A DNA stretch of 64,000 nt from Flavobacterium sp. SLB02 (lineage in GTDB: Bacteria; Bacteroidota; Bacteroidia; Flavobacteriales; Flavobacteriaceae): the NCBI RefSeq assembly GCF_009664855.1, contig NZ_CP045928.1, positions 124,001-188,000 of the forward strand, given 5' to 3'. Position numbers and translations under genes: made by a program. The notes below the pieces were generated by a model, which was not told the origin of the DNA, made no database searches, and saw only the letters and a list, made by a program, of their open reading frames with translations. This document shows positions 26,629 to 35,793 of the stretch, one piece after another (within the stretch, counting starts at the first letter, position 1; the number at the start of each line of letters is the position of its first letter).

Positions 26629-26681
26629 TCAAACTATTTAGTTAAAATTATTAAAACAAAATTTGTGCCAAACTATTCAAT

Positions 26682-28160
26682 ATGAGTAAGAACCTCACTA
26701 CAAGATCAGAAGATTATTCGAAATGGTATAACGAGCTGGTTGTAAAGGCAGATCTAGCCGAAAATTCAGGCGTTAGAGGATGTATGGTTATTAAACCGTA
26801 CGGATATGCTATTTGGGAAAAAATGCAGGCGGAATTAGATCGAATGTTTAAAGAAACAGGACATCAAAATGCATACTTCCCTTTATTCGTGCCTAAGAGC
26901 ATGTTTGAGGCTGAAGAAAAAAATGCAGAAGGATTTGCAAAAGAGTGTGCTATCGTAACACATTATAGATTAAAGAATGATCCGGATAAACCCGGAAAAC
27001 TAATGGTAGACCCAAATGCTAAGTTAGAAGAAGAGCTTATTGTTCGTCCTACTAGTGAAGCAATTATTTGGTCTACTTATAAAGGATGGGTACAATCGTA
27101 CAGAGATTTACCTTTATTAATTAACCAGTGGGCAAATGTTGTGCGTTGGGAAATGCGTACGCGTTTGTTTTTAAGAACTGCTGAGTTTTTATGGCAGGAA
27201 GGGCATACGGCACATGCTACAAAGGCGGAAGCGTTAGAAGAGTCTGAAAAGATGATGAATGTTTACGCTGATTTTGTTCAGGATTTTATGGCGATTCCGG
27301 TTGTAAAAGGAATAAAAACCGAAACAGAACGTTTTGCCGGAGCTGATGAAACCTATTGTATCGAAGCTTTAATGCAGGACGGAAAAGCTTTACAGGCTGG
27401 AACATCGCACTTTTTAGGACAAAATTTCGCCAAAGCTTTTGATGTAAAGTTTGCAAATGCCGAAGGAAAGCAAGAACACGTGTGGGGAACCTCTTGGGGA
27501 GTTTCTACTCGTTTAATGGGTGCTTTGGTAATGACACACTCTGATGATCAGGGATTGGTTTTGCCTCCTAATTTAGCGCCAATACAAGTTGTTATCGTGC
27601 CTATTTATAAAACAGATGAGCAATTGGCTGAAATTACAGCTGCAGTGAATGAATTGACAGCTAAACTTAAGAAATTAAAGATCTCTGTTAAATATGATGA
27701 CAGAACAACTCAAAAACCAGGATTCAAATTTGCTGAATGGGAATTAAAAGGTGTTCCAGTTAGAATTGCTGTTGGACCAAAAGATTTAGAAAACGGAACT
27801 TTTGAAGTTGCGAGACGGGATACATTGACAAAAGAGACAGTTTCAGGAGAAGGAATTGTTACTTATATAAATGACTTGTTGGAGCAGATTCAGGCAGATT
27901 TATTTAACAAAGCATTAGACTATCGTAATACTCATATTACAGAAGTAAATAGTTTTGAGGAATTTAAGGAAGTTTTAGATGGTAAAGCAGGGTTTGTATC
28001 GGCTCATTGGGACGGTACTGCTGAGACTGAAGAAAAAATAAAAGACTTGACAAAAGCCACAATTCGCTGCATTCCTTTGGATAGTAAAGAAGAGGCGGGA
28101 ACCTGTGTGTTTACTGGTAATCCTTCTTCAAAAAGAGTGTTGTTTGCAAAGGCTTATTAA
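26682..28160 (+). CDS. proS: Prolyl-tRNA synthetase (archaeal/eukaryal type)
   Basis: 492 residues. Charges tRNA-Pro with proline in the cytoplasm. Its length and layout match the short type without the bacterial editing insertion. Class II motifs are visible: motif 2 around [20 protein letters not shown] and motif 3 around [19 protein letters not shown]. An anticodon-binding domain follows (about 290-390) and then a C-terminal zinc-binding-type extension that ends in AKAY. ATG start. Single gene with its own divergent promoter; the tRNA-Glu cluster follows. Confidence 0.97.
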   Translation: MSKNLTTRSEDYSKWYNELVVKADLAENSGVRGCMVIKPYGYAIWEKMQAELDRMFKETGHQNAYFPLFVPKSMFEAEEKNAEGFAKECAIVTHYRLKNDPDKPGKLMVDPNAKLEEELIVRPTSEAIIWSTYKGWVQSYRDLPLLINQWANVVRWEMRTRLFLRTAEFLWQEGHTAHATKAEALEESEKMMNVYADFVQDFMAIPVVKGIKTETERFAGADETYCIEALMQDGKALQAGTSHFLGQNFAKAFDVKFANAEGKQEHVWGTSWGVSTRLMGALVMTHSDDQGLVLPPNLAPIQVVIVPIYKTDEQLAEITAAVNELTAKLKKLKISVKYDDRTTQKPGFKFAEWELKGVPVRIAVGPKDLENGTFEVARRDTLTKETVSGEGIVTYINDLLEQIQADLFNKALDYRNTHITEVNSFEEFKEVLDGKAGFVSAHWDGTAETEEKIKDLTKATIRCIPLDSKEEAGTCVFTGNPSSKRVLFAKAY

Positions 28161-28210
28161 TTTTTTTTAATTTTTTTTGCATCAGGTATTGTACATCTTA
28201 AAAATAGTTG

Positions 28211-28218
28211 TATTTTTG
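28211..28218 (+). promoter_or_regulatory. tRNA-Glu cluster promoter
   Basis: TATTTTTG with TTG at 28189-28191, spaced by exactly 19 bases, a near-ideal Bacteroidota housekeeping promoter. Transcription should start about 14 bases before the first tRNA. Confidence 0.75.
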
Positions 28219-28237
28219 CATCCGCATTAGAGAAGCA

Positions 28238-28309
28238 GGCCCGTTCGTCTATCGGTTAGGACGCATGGTTTTCATCCATGTAAGAGCGGTTCGATTCCGC
28301 TACGGGCTA
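28238..28309 (+). tRNA. tRNA-Glu (TTC), copy 1
   Basis: 72 bases fold as a full cloverleaf: acceptor GGCCCGT/ACGGGCT (with a G1-T72 pair), D arm, anticodon stem CATGG/CCATG with loop TTTTCAT and anticodon TTC, T loop TTCGATT. CCA is not encoded. Confidence 0.96.
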
Positions 28310-28354
28310 CTACTTTTTTTGCAAAATTGTTCTTAAAATACTGAGAATTAAAAT

Positions 28355-28426
28355 GGCCCGTTCGTCTATCGGTTAGGACGCATGGTTTTCATCCATGTAA
28401 GAGCGGTTCGATTCCGCTACGGGCTA
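28355..28426 (+). tRNA. tRNA-Glu (TTC), copy 2
   Basis: Identical over all 72 bases to the copy at 28238-28309, with a 45-base spacer between them. Anticodon TTC. Confidence 0.96.
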
Positions 28427-28469
28427 CAATAATACCTCTATTTAAATATAGAAAAACTTAGAAGGATAT

Positions 28470-28541
28470 GGTCTGTTCGTCTAGGGGTTAGGACTCCAGG
28501 CTTTCGTCCTGGTAACAGGGGTTCGATTCCCTTACAGACTA
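28470..28541 (+). tRNA. tRNA-Glu (TTC), divergent copy 3
   Basis: 72 bases, also a full cloverleaf: acceptor GGTCTGT/ACAGACT with the same G1-T72 pair, anticodon stem CCAGG/CCTGG, loop CTTTCGT with anticodon TTC. It differs from the first two copies in every stem except the D arm, and has G rather than A at position 37. By anticodon it is another Glu tRNA. Confidence 0.9.
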
Positions 28542-28696
28542 CTAAAATTAGTTGTGAATAAGTTTTGTAAAATAAGGATTGGTGTCTCGATTTTTATTTT
28601 ATTAGTTAAAACCAAAGTGATTGTTTTGCAATTGTGGGAGGTTTTTCTTTTTTAACTAGTATCTATAATAATTATTACATCTAAAATTAAAACAAA

Positions 28697-28948
28697 ATGG
28701 CAAATCATAAGTCAGCATTAAAAAGAATCAGAAGTAACGAAAAAAGAAGAGTTCTTAACAGATATCAACATAAAACTACTCGTAATGCTATTAAAGCATT
28801 AAGAATAGCTACTGATAAAGCTGATGCTACTTCTAAATTATCAACTGTAATCTCTATGATTGATAAATTAGCTAAAAAGAACATCATTCATGATAATAAA
28901 GCTTCTAACTTGAAGTCTAAATTAACTAAACATGTTGCTAAATTGTAA
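28697..28948 (+). CDS. rpsT: 30S ribosomal protein S20
   Basis: 83 residues. Primary binder of 16S rRNA in the small subunit. The start MANHKSALKRIRSNEKRRVLN is typical, and the whole chain is a helical Lys/Arg-rich bundle of family length. ATG start. The 155 bases between the last tRNA and this gene hold no ORF; a perfect terminator follows. Confidence 0.97.
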   Translation: MANHKSALKRIRSNEKRRVLNRYQHKTTRNAIKALRIATDKADATSKLSTVISMIDKLAKKNIIHDNKASNLKSKLTKHVAKL

Positions 28949-28973
28949 TTAGTTACAATTTCCTAAAGTATAT

Positions 28974-29003
28974 AAAAAGTCCTCTAAAAGAGGACTTTTT
29001 TTT
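28974..29003 (+). terminator. rpsT terminator
   Basis: GTCCTCT (28979-28985) and AGAGGAC (28989-28995) form a stem around AAA, with five A before and eight T after. Confidence 0.93.
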
Positions 29004-29047
29004 ATTTGAACAAAACGGAATAAACAAATAAAATTCCAAAAAAAAAT

Positions 29048-29175
29048 AAATTCCAAATTTCAATTATACGCGTTAACTTTTGCGATATCTATTGGAATTT
29101 GGATTTTTTTTTTTTTTTTTTTAGAATTTAGATATGTTTGTTGGAATTTGGAATTTTAGATATTGGAATTTAAAT
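29048..29175. repeat. TTGGAATT-word repeat between rpsT and the response regulator
   Basis: AAATTCCAAATTTCAAT (29048-29064) faces ATTGGAATTTGGATTT (29091-29106), and TTGGAATT recurs at about 29132 and 29163, with a long T-run at 29105-29122. The same words occur after typA at 33342-33424. Confidence 0.6.
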
Positions 29176-29179
29176 CTAT

Positions 29180-29584
29180 TTAAAGATCCATTTTCTTTTT
29201 AAGATATTCCAACATTGGCTGTGTAATTGGTTTTGAAAGGAAATCGATGATAATAGGATATTTTTTTGCTTTGGCCAGATCTTCGGGGTCAATTGTAGAA
29301 GAAAGTACAATTACGCGTGCCTTATTGAATTCGGCATAATCTGAAGAGGTAAAATGGTCCAGGAATTCCCAACCGCCCATGACAGGCATGTTTAGATCTA
29401 AAAAAATTAGTTCTGGTTTGCTTGCTTTGTTTTTGTTGTACTTTAAGGTATTGAAATGATGCAATGCTTCTTCGCCATTTTGAGCAGTGATAATTTCTTT
29501 TGAAAAAGATGATTTCGAAATTACTTTCTTGCATAGCATTAACGTGATTGGGTCGTCGTCGATGCATAAAATTTGCTCGAGCAT
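29180..29584 (-). CDS. Single-domain response regulator
   Basis: 134 residues, a receiver domain with no output domain (CheY-like). The acidic pocket is CIDDD (residues 7-11), the phosphate acceptor is Asp63 in FLDLNMPVMGG, the switch Ser/Thr is in VLSSTIDP, and the conserved Lys is in FLSKPI. It lies 5 bases after the PAS histidine kinase gene, which is almost certainly its partner. The output is probably protein-protein signalling or phosphorelay. ATG start. Confidence 0.93.
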   Translation of the reverse strand: MLEQILCIDDDPITLMLCKKVISKSSFSKEIITAQNGEEALHHFNTLKYNKNKASKPELIFLDLNMPVMGGWEFLDHFTSSDYAEFNKARVIVLSSTIDPEDLAKAKKYPIIIDFLSKPITQPMLEYLKKKMDL

Positions 29585-29589
29585 ATAAA

Positions 29590-31299
29590 TTAATTTTTAA
29601 ATGTTATTGTAAATGTTGTTCCTGTATTAACTTCGCTATCGATACTAATTGTTCCTCCCATAGTTTCTACTTGTGATTTTACTAAATACAATCCTAAGCC
29701 TTTGCTGTCGGGGTAATTGTGAAATCTTTGATACAATCCAAAAACTTTATCGCCGTTTCGTTCCAGATCAATTCCAATTCCGTTGTCTTTGAAGGTTAGG
29801 ATGGCTTTATGATCGATTTGTTCGGCGGTAATAGAGATTTTTAATTTCCTGTTTTCTGATTTGTATTTTATAGAATTGGTTAGTAAATTAAGTAAAATGC
29901 TTTCAATATAGGCTTTATTTGTGTTTAATACAGGAACTTTGTCGAATTTGAGTTTAATAATAGGTTTGTGCAGCTCGATCTGAAAAGACAATTGACTAAA
30001 GACATTCTCGAAAACTTCTTTTAATGAGACTTCTTCTTTTTGCATCGAAGGATTGTCTTTGATGATAATCACTTTTACCAGATCATTGATAGTTTCATTT
30101 AATAAATGAGTCGATTTTGTAAAACCGGAAATAATTTCCTGAAGTTCAGGATTCTTTACCGGGATGTCTTCTATTAAGTTAAGAAGTCCTATTAAATTAG
30201 ATAATGGCGCTCGCAGATTATGTGACGTAATATAGGAGAATTGTTTTAAGTCTTTATTGTTTTGAGTTAATTCGCGAATAAGATGTTCTTTTTCTGTCTC
30301 TAATTTTTTCTCATCGGTGATGTCTCTTTGTATAGAGATCCAGTGCGAAATATTTTCTTCATTATTGAAAATTGGAATCATCGAAAATCGAACCCAGTAT
30401 TCCTCTTTTTTCTTGGTGTAGCTTATAGTTTCAATTAAGCACTCTTCTTTGTTTTTTATGGCTCTTAATAGTTTTTTTAATTCTTCTGAATCTGATTTTG
30501 GCCCTTTGAAGATGTTCGGGGATTTACCGATTATTTCATGAGAGAGGTATCCGGACATGTGCGAAAAAGCAGGATTCACATAGACTATTTTAGGAATTTT
30601 ACGATCTACTGAGTTAGCTTCTGTAATCAGGATCGAATCTTTAGATTGTGTAATTACGGTTTCTAAAAGTTTTAGTCGCTGCTCTTCTTCTTTTTGTTTG
30701 GTGATATCCTGAATGGCTCCAATCATCCTTATGGCTCTTCCGTTTTCATCTTTCAATAAAAAACCTCTGTCAAGAACATATTTATAGGTTCCGTCAGCAC
30801 ATCTAAAGCGGTATTGATCTTGCCATTTTTCGGTTTTTTGCTCGATAAACGAATATAGTTTTATAGACATTCTGATGCTGTCTTCGGGGTGTATTTTGTC
30901 AAACCACCATTTTGATGTTTTGCCAACTTCTGCCGGATTGTATCCAAAAACAATTTCGATTCCTTTGTTCCAGTTGATGCTGTCTTCCTGAATTTTCCAG
31001 TCCCAAATAGTATCACTTGTTGCCTTTGCGACAATGTCATATTTTTCGTTCGATTCTTTGATTTCTTCGTTTGTTCTCTTTAGTTTTTCGAAAATAGAGA
31101 TATTTCTGTTTTCGTTTTTGGCTAATATATATCTGAAAATAAATCCTGTAGCTAATATAAAGAGTATGTCTTTTATGAAAAATAAATAAAAATATTCTAT
31201 TTTAGAAAAGTAGGTAGTAAGTATTTTATGACAGAGAATTGCCATAATTAGCGATATGATAACGTAAACTAGAGTAATTTGGAGAGTTTTACTTTTCAT
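29590..31299 (-). CDS. Membrane PAS-PAS sensor histidine kinase
   Basis: 569 residues. Two membrane segments (about 8-27 and 38-60), a short linker helix, PAS1 with PAC (about 85-202, ending IGAIQDITKQKEEEQ), PAS2 with PAC (about 212-333, ending IQRDITDEKK), a phosphoacceptor helix with FSYITSHNLRAPLSNL (His360), and an HATPase domain with FKDNGIGIDLERNGDKVFGLYQRF and GLGLYLVKS. It probably phosphorylates the receiver encoded just downstream. The signal is unknown. A minus-strand TATATTTG ends only a few bases before the ATG, which suggests a very short or absent leader. Confidence 0.93.
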   Translation of the reverse strand: MKSKTLQITLVYVIISLIMAILCHKILTTYFSKIEYFYLFFIKDILFILATGFIFRYILAKNENRNISIFEKLKRTNEEIKESNEKYDIVAKATSDTIWDWKIQEDSINWNKGIEIVFGYNPAEVGKTSKWWFDKIHPEDSIRMSIKLYSFIEQKTEKWQDQYRFRCADGTYKYVLDRGFLLKDENGRAIRMIGAIQDITKQKEEEQRLKLLETVITQSKDSILITEANSVDRKIPKIVYVNPAFSHMSGYLSHEIIGKSPNIFKGPKSDSEELKKLLRAIKNKEECLIETISYTKKKEEYWVRFSMIPIFNNEENISHWISIQRDITDEKKLETEKEHLIRELTQNNKDLKQFSYITSHNLRAPLSNLIGLLNLIEDIPVKNPELQEIISGFTKSTHLLNETINDLVKVIIIKDNPSMQKEEVSLKEVFENVFSQLSFQIELHKPIIKLKFDKVPVLNTNKAYIESILLNLLTNSIKYKSENRKLKISITAEQIDHKAILTFKDNGIGIDLERNGDKVFGLYQRFHNYPDSKGLGLYLVKSQVETMGGTISIDSEVNTGTTFTITFKN

Positions 31300-31303
31300 T
31301 ACT

Positions 31304-31311
31304 CAAATATA
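31304..31311 (-). promoter_or_regulatory. Candidate promoter of the PAS kinase (near-leaderless)
   Basis: Minus-strand TATATTTG, with its last base 5 bases from the ATG at 31297-31299. If used, transcription starts at or next to the start codon. Confidence 0.45.
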
Positions 31312-31440
31312 GTTAAATTAACTATAATTAAACAACAACGAAAGTTCAATTTGGTGGTTAAATTTACATTGTTTTAACGAACTAATTACTTGTCTATACG
31401 CAAACTATCACAGAAACGTTTTTTATATCAAAATAAAGTG

Positions 31441-31448
31441 TACCTTTG
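31441..31448 (+). promoter_or_regulatory. typA promoter -7 element
   Basis: TACCTTTG, 20 bases before the ATG, a perfect match to TAnnTTTG. Confidence 0.65.
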
Positions 31449-31467
31449 CACCCATTAAAAATCACAG

Positions 31468-33264
31468 ATGGAATCTATTAGAAACATTGCAATTATTGCC
31501 CACGTCGATCACGGTAAAACCACTTTGGTTGATAAAATTATGTATCACTGTCAATTATTTCGTGACAACGAAAACACAGGTGATTTAATTCTTGATAATA
31601 ACGATTTAGAGCGTGAGAGAGGTATTACTATTACTTCAAAGAACGTATCAGTTCAATATAAAGGAACAAAAATCAATATTATCGATACTCCTGGCCACGC
31701 CGATTTTGGAGGAGAAGTAGAACGTGTATTAAACATGGCCGATGGTGTATGTTTGCTAGTCGATGCTTTTGAAGGTCCAATGCCACAAACTCGTTTTGTA
31801 TTACAGAAAGCGATTGACCTTGGTTTAAAACCTTGTGTAGTTATCAATAAAGTTGATAAAGAAAACTGTACTCCTGAAGAAGTTCATGAGAAAGTTTTTG
31901 ACTTAATGTTTGAATTAGGTGCTGAAGAATGGCAGTTGGATTTCCCAACCGTTTATGGTTCTGCTAAAAATAACTGGATGTCTGATCATTGGGAAAACGT
32001 AACTGATAATGTTGAAGCATTATTGGATATGGTTGTTGAAAATGTACCAGCTCCTAAAGTTTCTGAAGGAACACCACAAATGTTGATTACTTCTTTAGAC
32101 TTTTCAGCTTTTACAGGTCGTATTGCTATTGGTCGTTTAGAAAGAGGTGTTCTTAAAGAAGGTATGCCAATCTCATTAGTGAAAAGAGATGGTACTGTAT
32201 CTAAATCACGTATCAAAGAACTTCATACTTTTGAAGGACTTGGTCGTAAAAAAGTACAAGAAGTTATTGCTGGAGATATTTGTGCAATCATTGGAGTTGA
32301 AGGTTTTGAAATTGGTGATACTATTGCTGATTTTGAAAATCCAGAAGGTCTAAAAACGATTGATATTGATGAGCCTACAATGAGTATGTTGTTTACAATT
32401 AATGACTCTCCTTTCTTTGGTAAAGAGGGTAAATTTGTAACTTCTCGTCATATTAGAGAAAGATTGACAAAAGAATTAGAGAAAAACTTAGCGATGAAGT
32501 TAGGTGAAACTGATTCTGCTGATAAATTCATGGTTTTTGGTCGTGGAGTACTTCACTTATCTGTTCTTATTGAAACAATGAGAAGAGAAGGGTATGAGTT
32601 ACAAATTGGTCAGCCACAAGTTATCATCAAAGAAATTGATGGTAAAAAATGTGAGCCAATTGAGGAATTGACAATCGATTTACCGGAATCACTTTCTGGA
32701 AGAGCGGTTGAGTTCGTTACTATGCGTAAAGGTGAAATGCTGAGCATGGAAACTAAAGGTGAGCGTATGATTGTAAAATTTAATATTCCATCTCGTGGAA
32801 TTATTGGATTGCGTAACCAATTACTTACTGCAACAGCTGGTGAAGCTATTATGGCACACCGTTTCATTGGATATGAGCCTTACAAAGGAGAAATTGCCGG
32901 GCGTAACAAAGGTTCATTGATTTCTATGGAAAAAGGAAAAGCTATTCCTTATTCTATCGATAAATTACAAGATCGTGGTAAGTTTTTTGTTGAACCAAAT
33001 ACTGAAATTTACGAAGGTCAGGTAATTGGAGAAAACTCTCGTGCTGATGATATGTGTGTAAACGTAACGAAAGAGAAAAAACAATCTAACGTTCGTTCTT
33101 CTGGAAATGATGAAAAAGCAAGAATCATCCCTCCAATTATTTTCTCATTAGAGGAAGCTTTAGAGTACATTCAAAAAGATGAATATGTAGAGGTAACTCC
33201 AAAATCTATTCGTTTGAGAAAAATCTATTTGACAGAAACTGATAGAAAAAGATTTAAAATCTAA
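31468..33264 (+). CDS. typA: Ribosome-associated GTPase TypA/BipA
   Basis: 598 residues, the family length. Translational GTPase that binds ribosomes and helps growth under stress and ribosome assembly. G1 AHVDHGKTT (11-19), G3 [16 protein letters not shown]4 NKVD near 125-128. EF-G-like domains II, III and V follow, and the BipA-specific C-terminal domain with [22 protein letters not shown] start with its own promoter, followed by a good terminator; a single-gene unit. Confidence 0.97.
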   Translation: MESIRNIAIIAHVDHGKTTLVDKIMYHCQLFRDNENTGDLILDNNDLERERGITITSKNVSVQYKGTKINIIDTPGHADFGGEVERVLNMADGVCLLVDAFEGPMPQTRFVLQKAIDLGLKPCVVINKVDKENCTPEEVHEKVFDLMFELGAEEWQLDFPTVYGSAKNNWMSDHWENVTDNVEALLDMVVENVPAPKVSEGTPQMLITSLDFSAFTGRIAIGRLERGVLKEGMPISLVKRDGTVSKSRIKELHTFEGLGRKKVQEVIAGDICAIIGVEGFEIGDTIADFENPEGLKTIDIDEPTMSMLFTINDSPFFGKEGKFVTSRHIRERLTKELEKNLAMKLGETDSADKFMVFGRGVLHLSVLIETMRREGYELQIGQPQVIIKEIDGKKCEPIEELTIDLPESLSGRAVEFVTMRKGEMLSMETKGERMIVKFNIPSRGIIGLRNQLLTATAGEAIMAHRFIGYEPYKGEIAGRNKGSLISMEKGKAIPYSIDKLQDRGKFFVEPNTEIYEGQVIGENSRADDMCVNVTKEKKQSNVRSSGNDEKARIIPPIIFSLEEALEYIQKDEYVEVTPKSIRLRKIYLTETDRKRFKI

Positions 33265-33287
33265 ATCATTTTTTAAATTTCAATATA

Positions 33288-33330
33288 AAAAATCCCAAAT
33301 TCCATTTTTACGGAGTTTGGGATTTTTTTT
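33288..33330 (+). terminator. typA terminator
   Basis: AATCCCAAA (33291-33299) pairs with TTTGGGATT (33316-33324), flanked by A before and T after. Confidence 0.88.
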
Positions 33331-33341
33331 ATTCTAACTTT

Positions 33342-33424
33342 TTGGAATTTATAATTTTTAGTTGAAGTTTAAATTCCTTAGAATTTTCAAGTATTGGAAT
33401 TTGGAATTTTCAGATTGGAATTTC
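33342..33424. repeat. TTGGAATT-word repeat after typA
   Basis: TTGGAATT and its variants recur at about 33342, 33393, 33399 and 33415, with AAATTCC facing them at about 33371. It matches the words at 29048-29175 and ends against the stop of the next, convergent gene. Confidence 0.55.
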
Positions 33425-33426
33425 CT

Positions 33427-35778
33427 TTATTTTTTTAAACTAAAATGGCCTTTTACAGTTTTGCCATCAACAAATTGTAGTGTAAACCAATAATCATCAG
33501 AAGGAAGTTGCTGGCCATTGTAAATTCCATTCCATCCGGCACTATTTTGATTCATTTGTTTCAATAACTTCCCGTAACGATCGAAAATGAAAATCTTGTA
33601 ATCAGGAAGGTGATCTGCATTAGTAATAAACCATAAATCATTATAACCATCTCCGTTAGGAGTAAAGAATCTAGGATAGTCTATGACATATAAAAGAAAA
33701 GAATTAGACAATCCACAGCCATTTTTATCTCTGGCAATTGCATTGTAAATTCCTGCTCTGACACCGGTAAACAACGCGTCGTCCTGAAAAACATTACCGT
33801 CTAATGAGAATTCATAATTACCAACTCCTGTATATTTTATTAAAACAGAATTGTCAATTCCCGAAAAATCTTTAATAATAGCATCGGTTATAAAAGCAGG
33901 CTCAGATAAAATTACTTTGAATTTCTTTGTTTTTTCACAACCATTAGGATCTGTAACTACTACTGAATAATCTCCTGCTGTGTTAACGTCTATAGAGGTG
34001 TCGCTACTTCCGGTATTCCATTTATAACTTACAAAACCAGTAGCAACATTTAATGTGATTTCTTCTCCTTTGCATAAATATTTTGTTTCATCCTGAAAAT
34101 TAGGAGGATCAAAAGTATTTACAACAAGTGTAATGGGAACGATATCAAAACAATCAGCTCCGTTTGTAGCTTTAGCATAAATAATCTGGCTGTAAGCGAC
34201 AGTATTTTTAAAAATGTTCGGCAGTTTATTGGCATCATGCAACGCATCATTAGTATTTAGATAATAATTAAATACTAATGTAGCAGGTAATCCTGTTGTG
34301 ACTTGAGCTGTTACTTCTGCTGCAAGATCAAATTGATACAATCCGTCTTGTTTATCATCTCCATCGCAAGTTGCAATTGGGTTTTGATCCGCAATTGTTG
34401 TATTAGAAACCTTCAATGTTACTTCGGCAGTTGTAAAACAGCCGTATTGATTTTCAATTCTTGCAAAAACAATTTGATCAGGGGTTTTATTCGTGTATTT
34501 CTCAGGATTTAAAATCGGATTTGTTGGTGCCTGAGCATCTGCTAATGATTCGTAATATCCTTTGTTTAAAATTGCTGAAACATTATTTTTTACAATATCA
34601 TTAACTTTTGTCAGGTTGAAAACAGTAATTCCGTCAGTATCATCATCGCATTGTAATAAAGAAGTGTCGGTCGAAAGAATTTCTGGAGCATATTCAATTT
34701 TAATTTGTCCTGTCGATACGCAAGTTGTGCCCTTTATAGTAGCTTCGACTTTATAATTTCCTGTTGATTGAACATTATATGTAGCACTTATTTCTGAAGG
34801 AATTTCTACATAATTATTAGTTGCATCTTGCTTAAACCATTTAAAGTCGTATTGGGTATTGTCTAATTGAGTGTTCAACGTGATAGTTTCTCCAAAACAT
34901 GCAGGATTGTTATTTGCTATAGTTCTGTCTGCTCCAAAATCAACTAAAGAAAGAAAACTTCCACCTTCTATAAAAACAGCTGAGTTGTATTCTTTGGTAG
35001 AATCATCAGCAATGACTAGTTTTAGGTGATATTTTTTATTAGGAACTACGTTGGCCCTGGCATTCATTACTTTAGTTTGCCCTGCATAATTTATAGGACT
35101 ACTAGCAGTATTATATCTGTCAAAGAAATCTTCGTTTTCTGCTGGACAGCCGGGAGAAGATATGGTACCATCTGAATAAGGCTCTATTTCATTATGTACA
35201 GTCGTAGAAGAAACAGGTGTTGTAGTATTGGGTAATACGGCTAAATTTTTGTAGTCCTCTGTACTTCCCGCTTCTTTTATTAAAAAAGCGAATCCATCAG
35301 AGTATTTGCAAGGGTAATAAGTTTGATACTCATTTGAAGCAAAAATATAATTAAAACTTATGGAATTAGTCAAAGCTACAAAATCAAATTCTAAAACTGT
35401 TGCTTGGGTACTGTTAGTAGTATTTAATGCCTTTTCTAAATCATCATCACCAGGCCATCCGTTAGTTTGTATACCTTTCGAATTGGCTTCGTTATAAGGT
35501 CCGGCAGCATTTTTACTGGCTGAAGTACTTAAAACAATTCCACTGGAAAAAGGAAAATCACTAGTTCCTGAAGTGAAAGAAGCATAACTATTTCCACTGC
35601 TTGTTGGATTTCCTGAAGCCTGCACACTGGATACATCGATACACGAACTATTTATTAAAATATTCTTTACTAAACTTTCGTCTGTTTTTGAATCATCTAC
35701 AGTAATATTCTGCGCTTTTATCTTTGTGGATAATAAGCACAGAAAGAAAACTAATAAAAAGATTTTAATATAATTCAT
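33427..35778 (-). CDS. Surface protein with T9SS type B sorting domain
   Basis: 783 residues. Signal peptide ending near residue 22 (IKAQN). Residues about 25-275 match a choice-of-anchor L-type domain (ASFTSGTSDFPFSSGIVLST, SFNYIFASNEYQTYYP). Several Ig/PKD-like beta domains follow (280-680), then the type B C-terminal domain known from gliding-motility proteins: YPRFFTPNGDGYNDLWFI, IFDRYGKLLKQ, WNGIYNGQQLPSDDYWF. T9SS should export it to the cell surface. It is likely an adhesin or surface filament part. The stop of the ABC permease lies 15 bases upstream, but it has its own -7 element there. Confidence 0.88.
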   Translation of the reverse strand: MNYIKIFLLVFFLCLLSTKIKAQNITVDDSKTDESLVKNILINSSCIDVSSVQASGNPTSSGNSYASFTSGTSDFPFSSGIVLSTSASKNAAGPYNEANSKGIQTNGWPGDDDLEKALNTTNSTQATVLEFDFVALTNSISFNYIFASNEYQTYYPCKYSDGFAFLIKEAGSTEDYKNLAVLPNTTTPVSSTTVHNEIEPYSDGTISSPGCPAENEDFFDRYNTASSPINYAGQTKVMNARANVVPNKKYHLKLVIADDSTKEYNSAVFIEGGSFLSLVDFGADRTIANNNPACFGETITLNTQLDNTQYDFKWFKQDATNNYVEIPSEISATYNVQSTGNYKVEATIKGTTCVSTGQIKIEYAPEILSTDTSLLQCDDDTDGITVFNLTKVNDIVKNNVSAILNKGYYESLADAQAPTNPILNPEKYTNKTPDQIVFARIENQYGCFTTAEVTLKVSNTTIADQNPIATCDGDDKQDGLYQFDLAAEVTAQVTTGLPATLVFNYYLNTNDALHDANKLPNIFKNTVAYSQIIYAKATNGADCFDIVPITLVVNTFDPPNFQDETKYLCKGEEITLNVATGFVSYKWNTGSSDTSIDVNTAGDYSVVVTDPNGCEKTKKFKVILSEPAFITDAIIKDFSGIDNSVLIKYTGVGNYEFSLDGNVFQDDALFTGVRAGIYNAIARDKNGCGLSNSFLLYVIDYPRFFTPNGDGYNDLWFITNADHLPDYKIFIFDRYGKLLKQMNQNSAGWNGIYNGQQLPSDDYWFTLQFVDGKTVKGHFSLKK

Positions 35779-35785
35779 AGTATTA

Positions 35786-35793
35786 CAAATATA
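35786..35793 (-). promoter_or_regulatory. Candidate promoter of the type B surface protein (near-leaderless)
   Basis: Minus-strand TATATTTG fills the space between the permease stop (35794) and this gene and lies 7 bases from its ATG, so any leader is only a few bases. Confidence 0.45.

Noticed and set aside
28470..28541. Third tRNA as a different isoacceptor such as Gln
   Set aside because: The seven-base loop CTTTCGT places TTC at positions 34-36, which is Glu.
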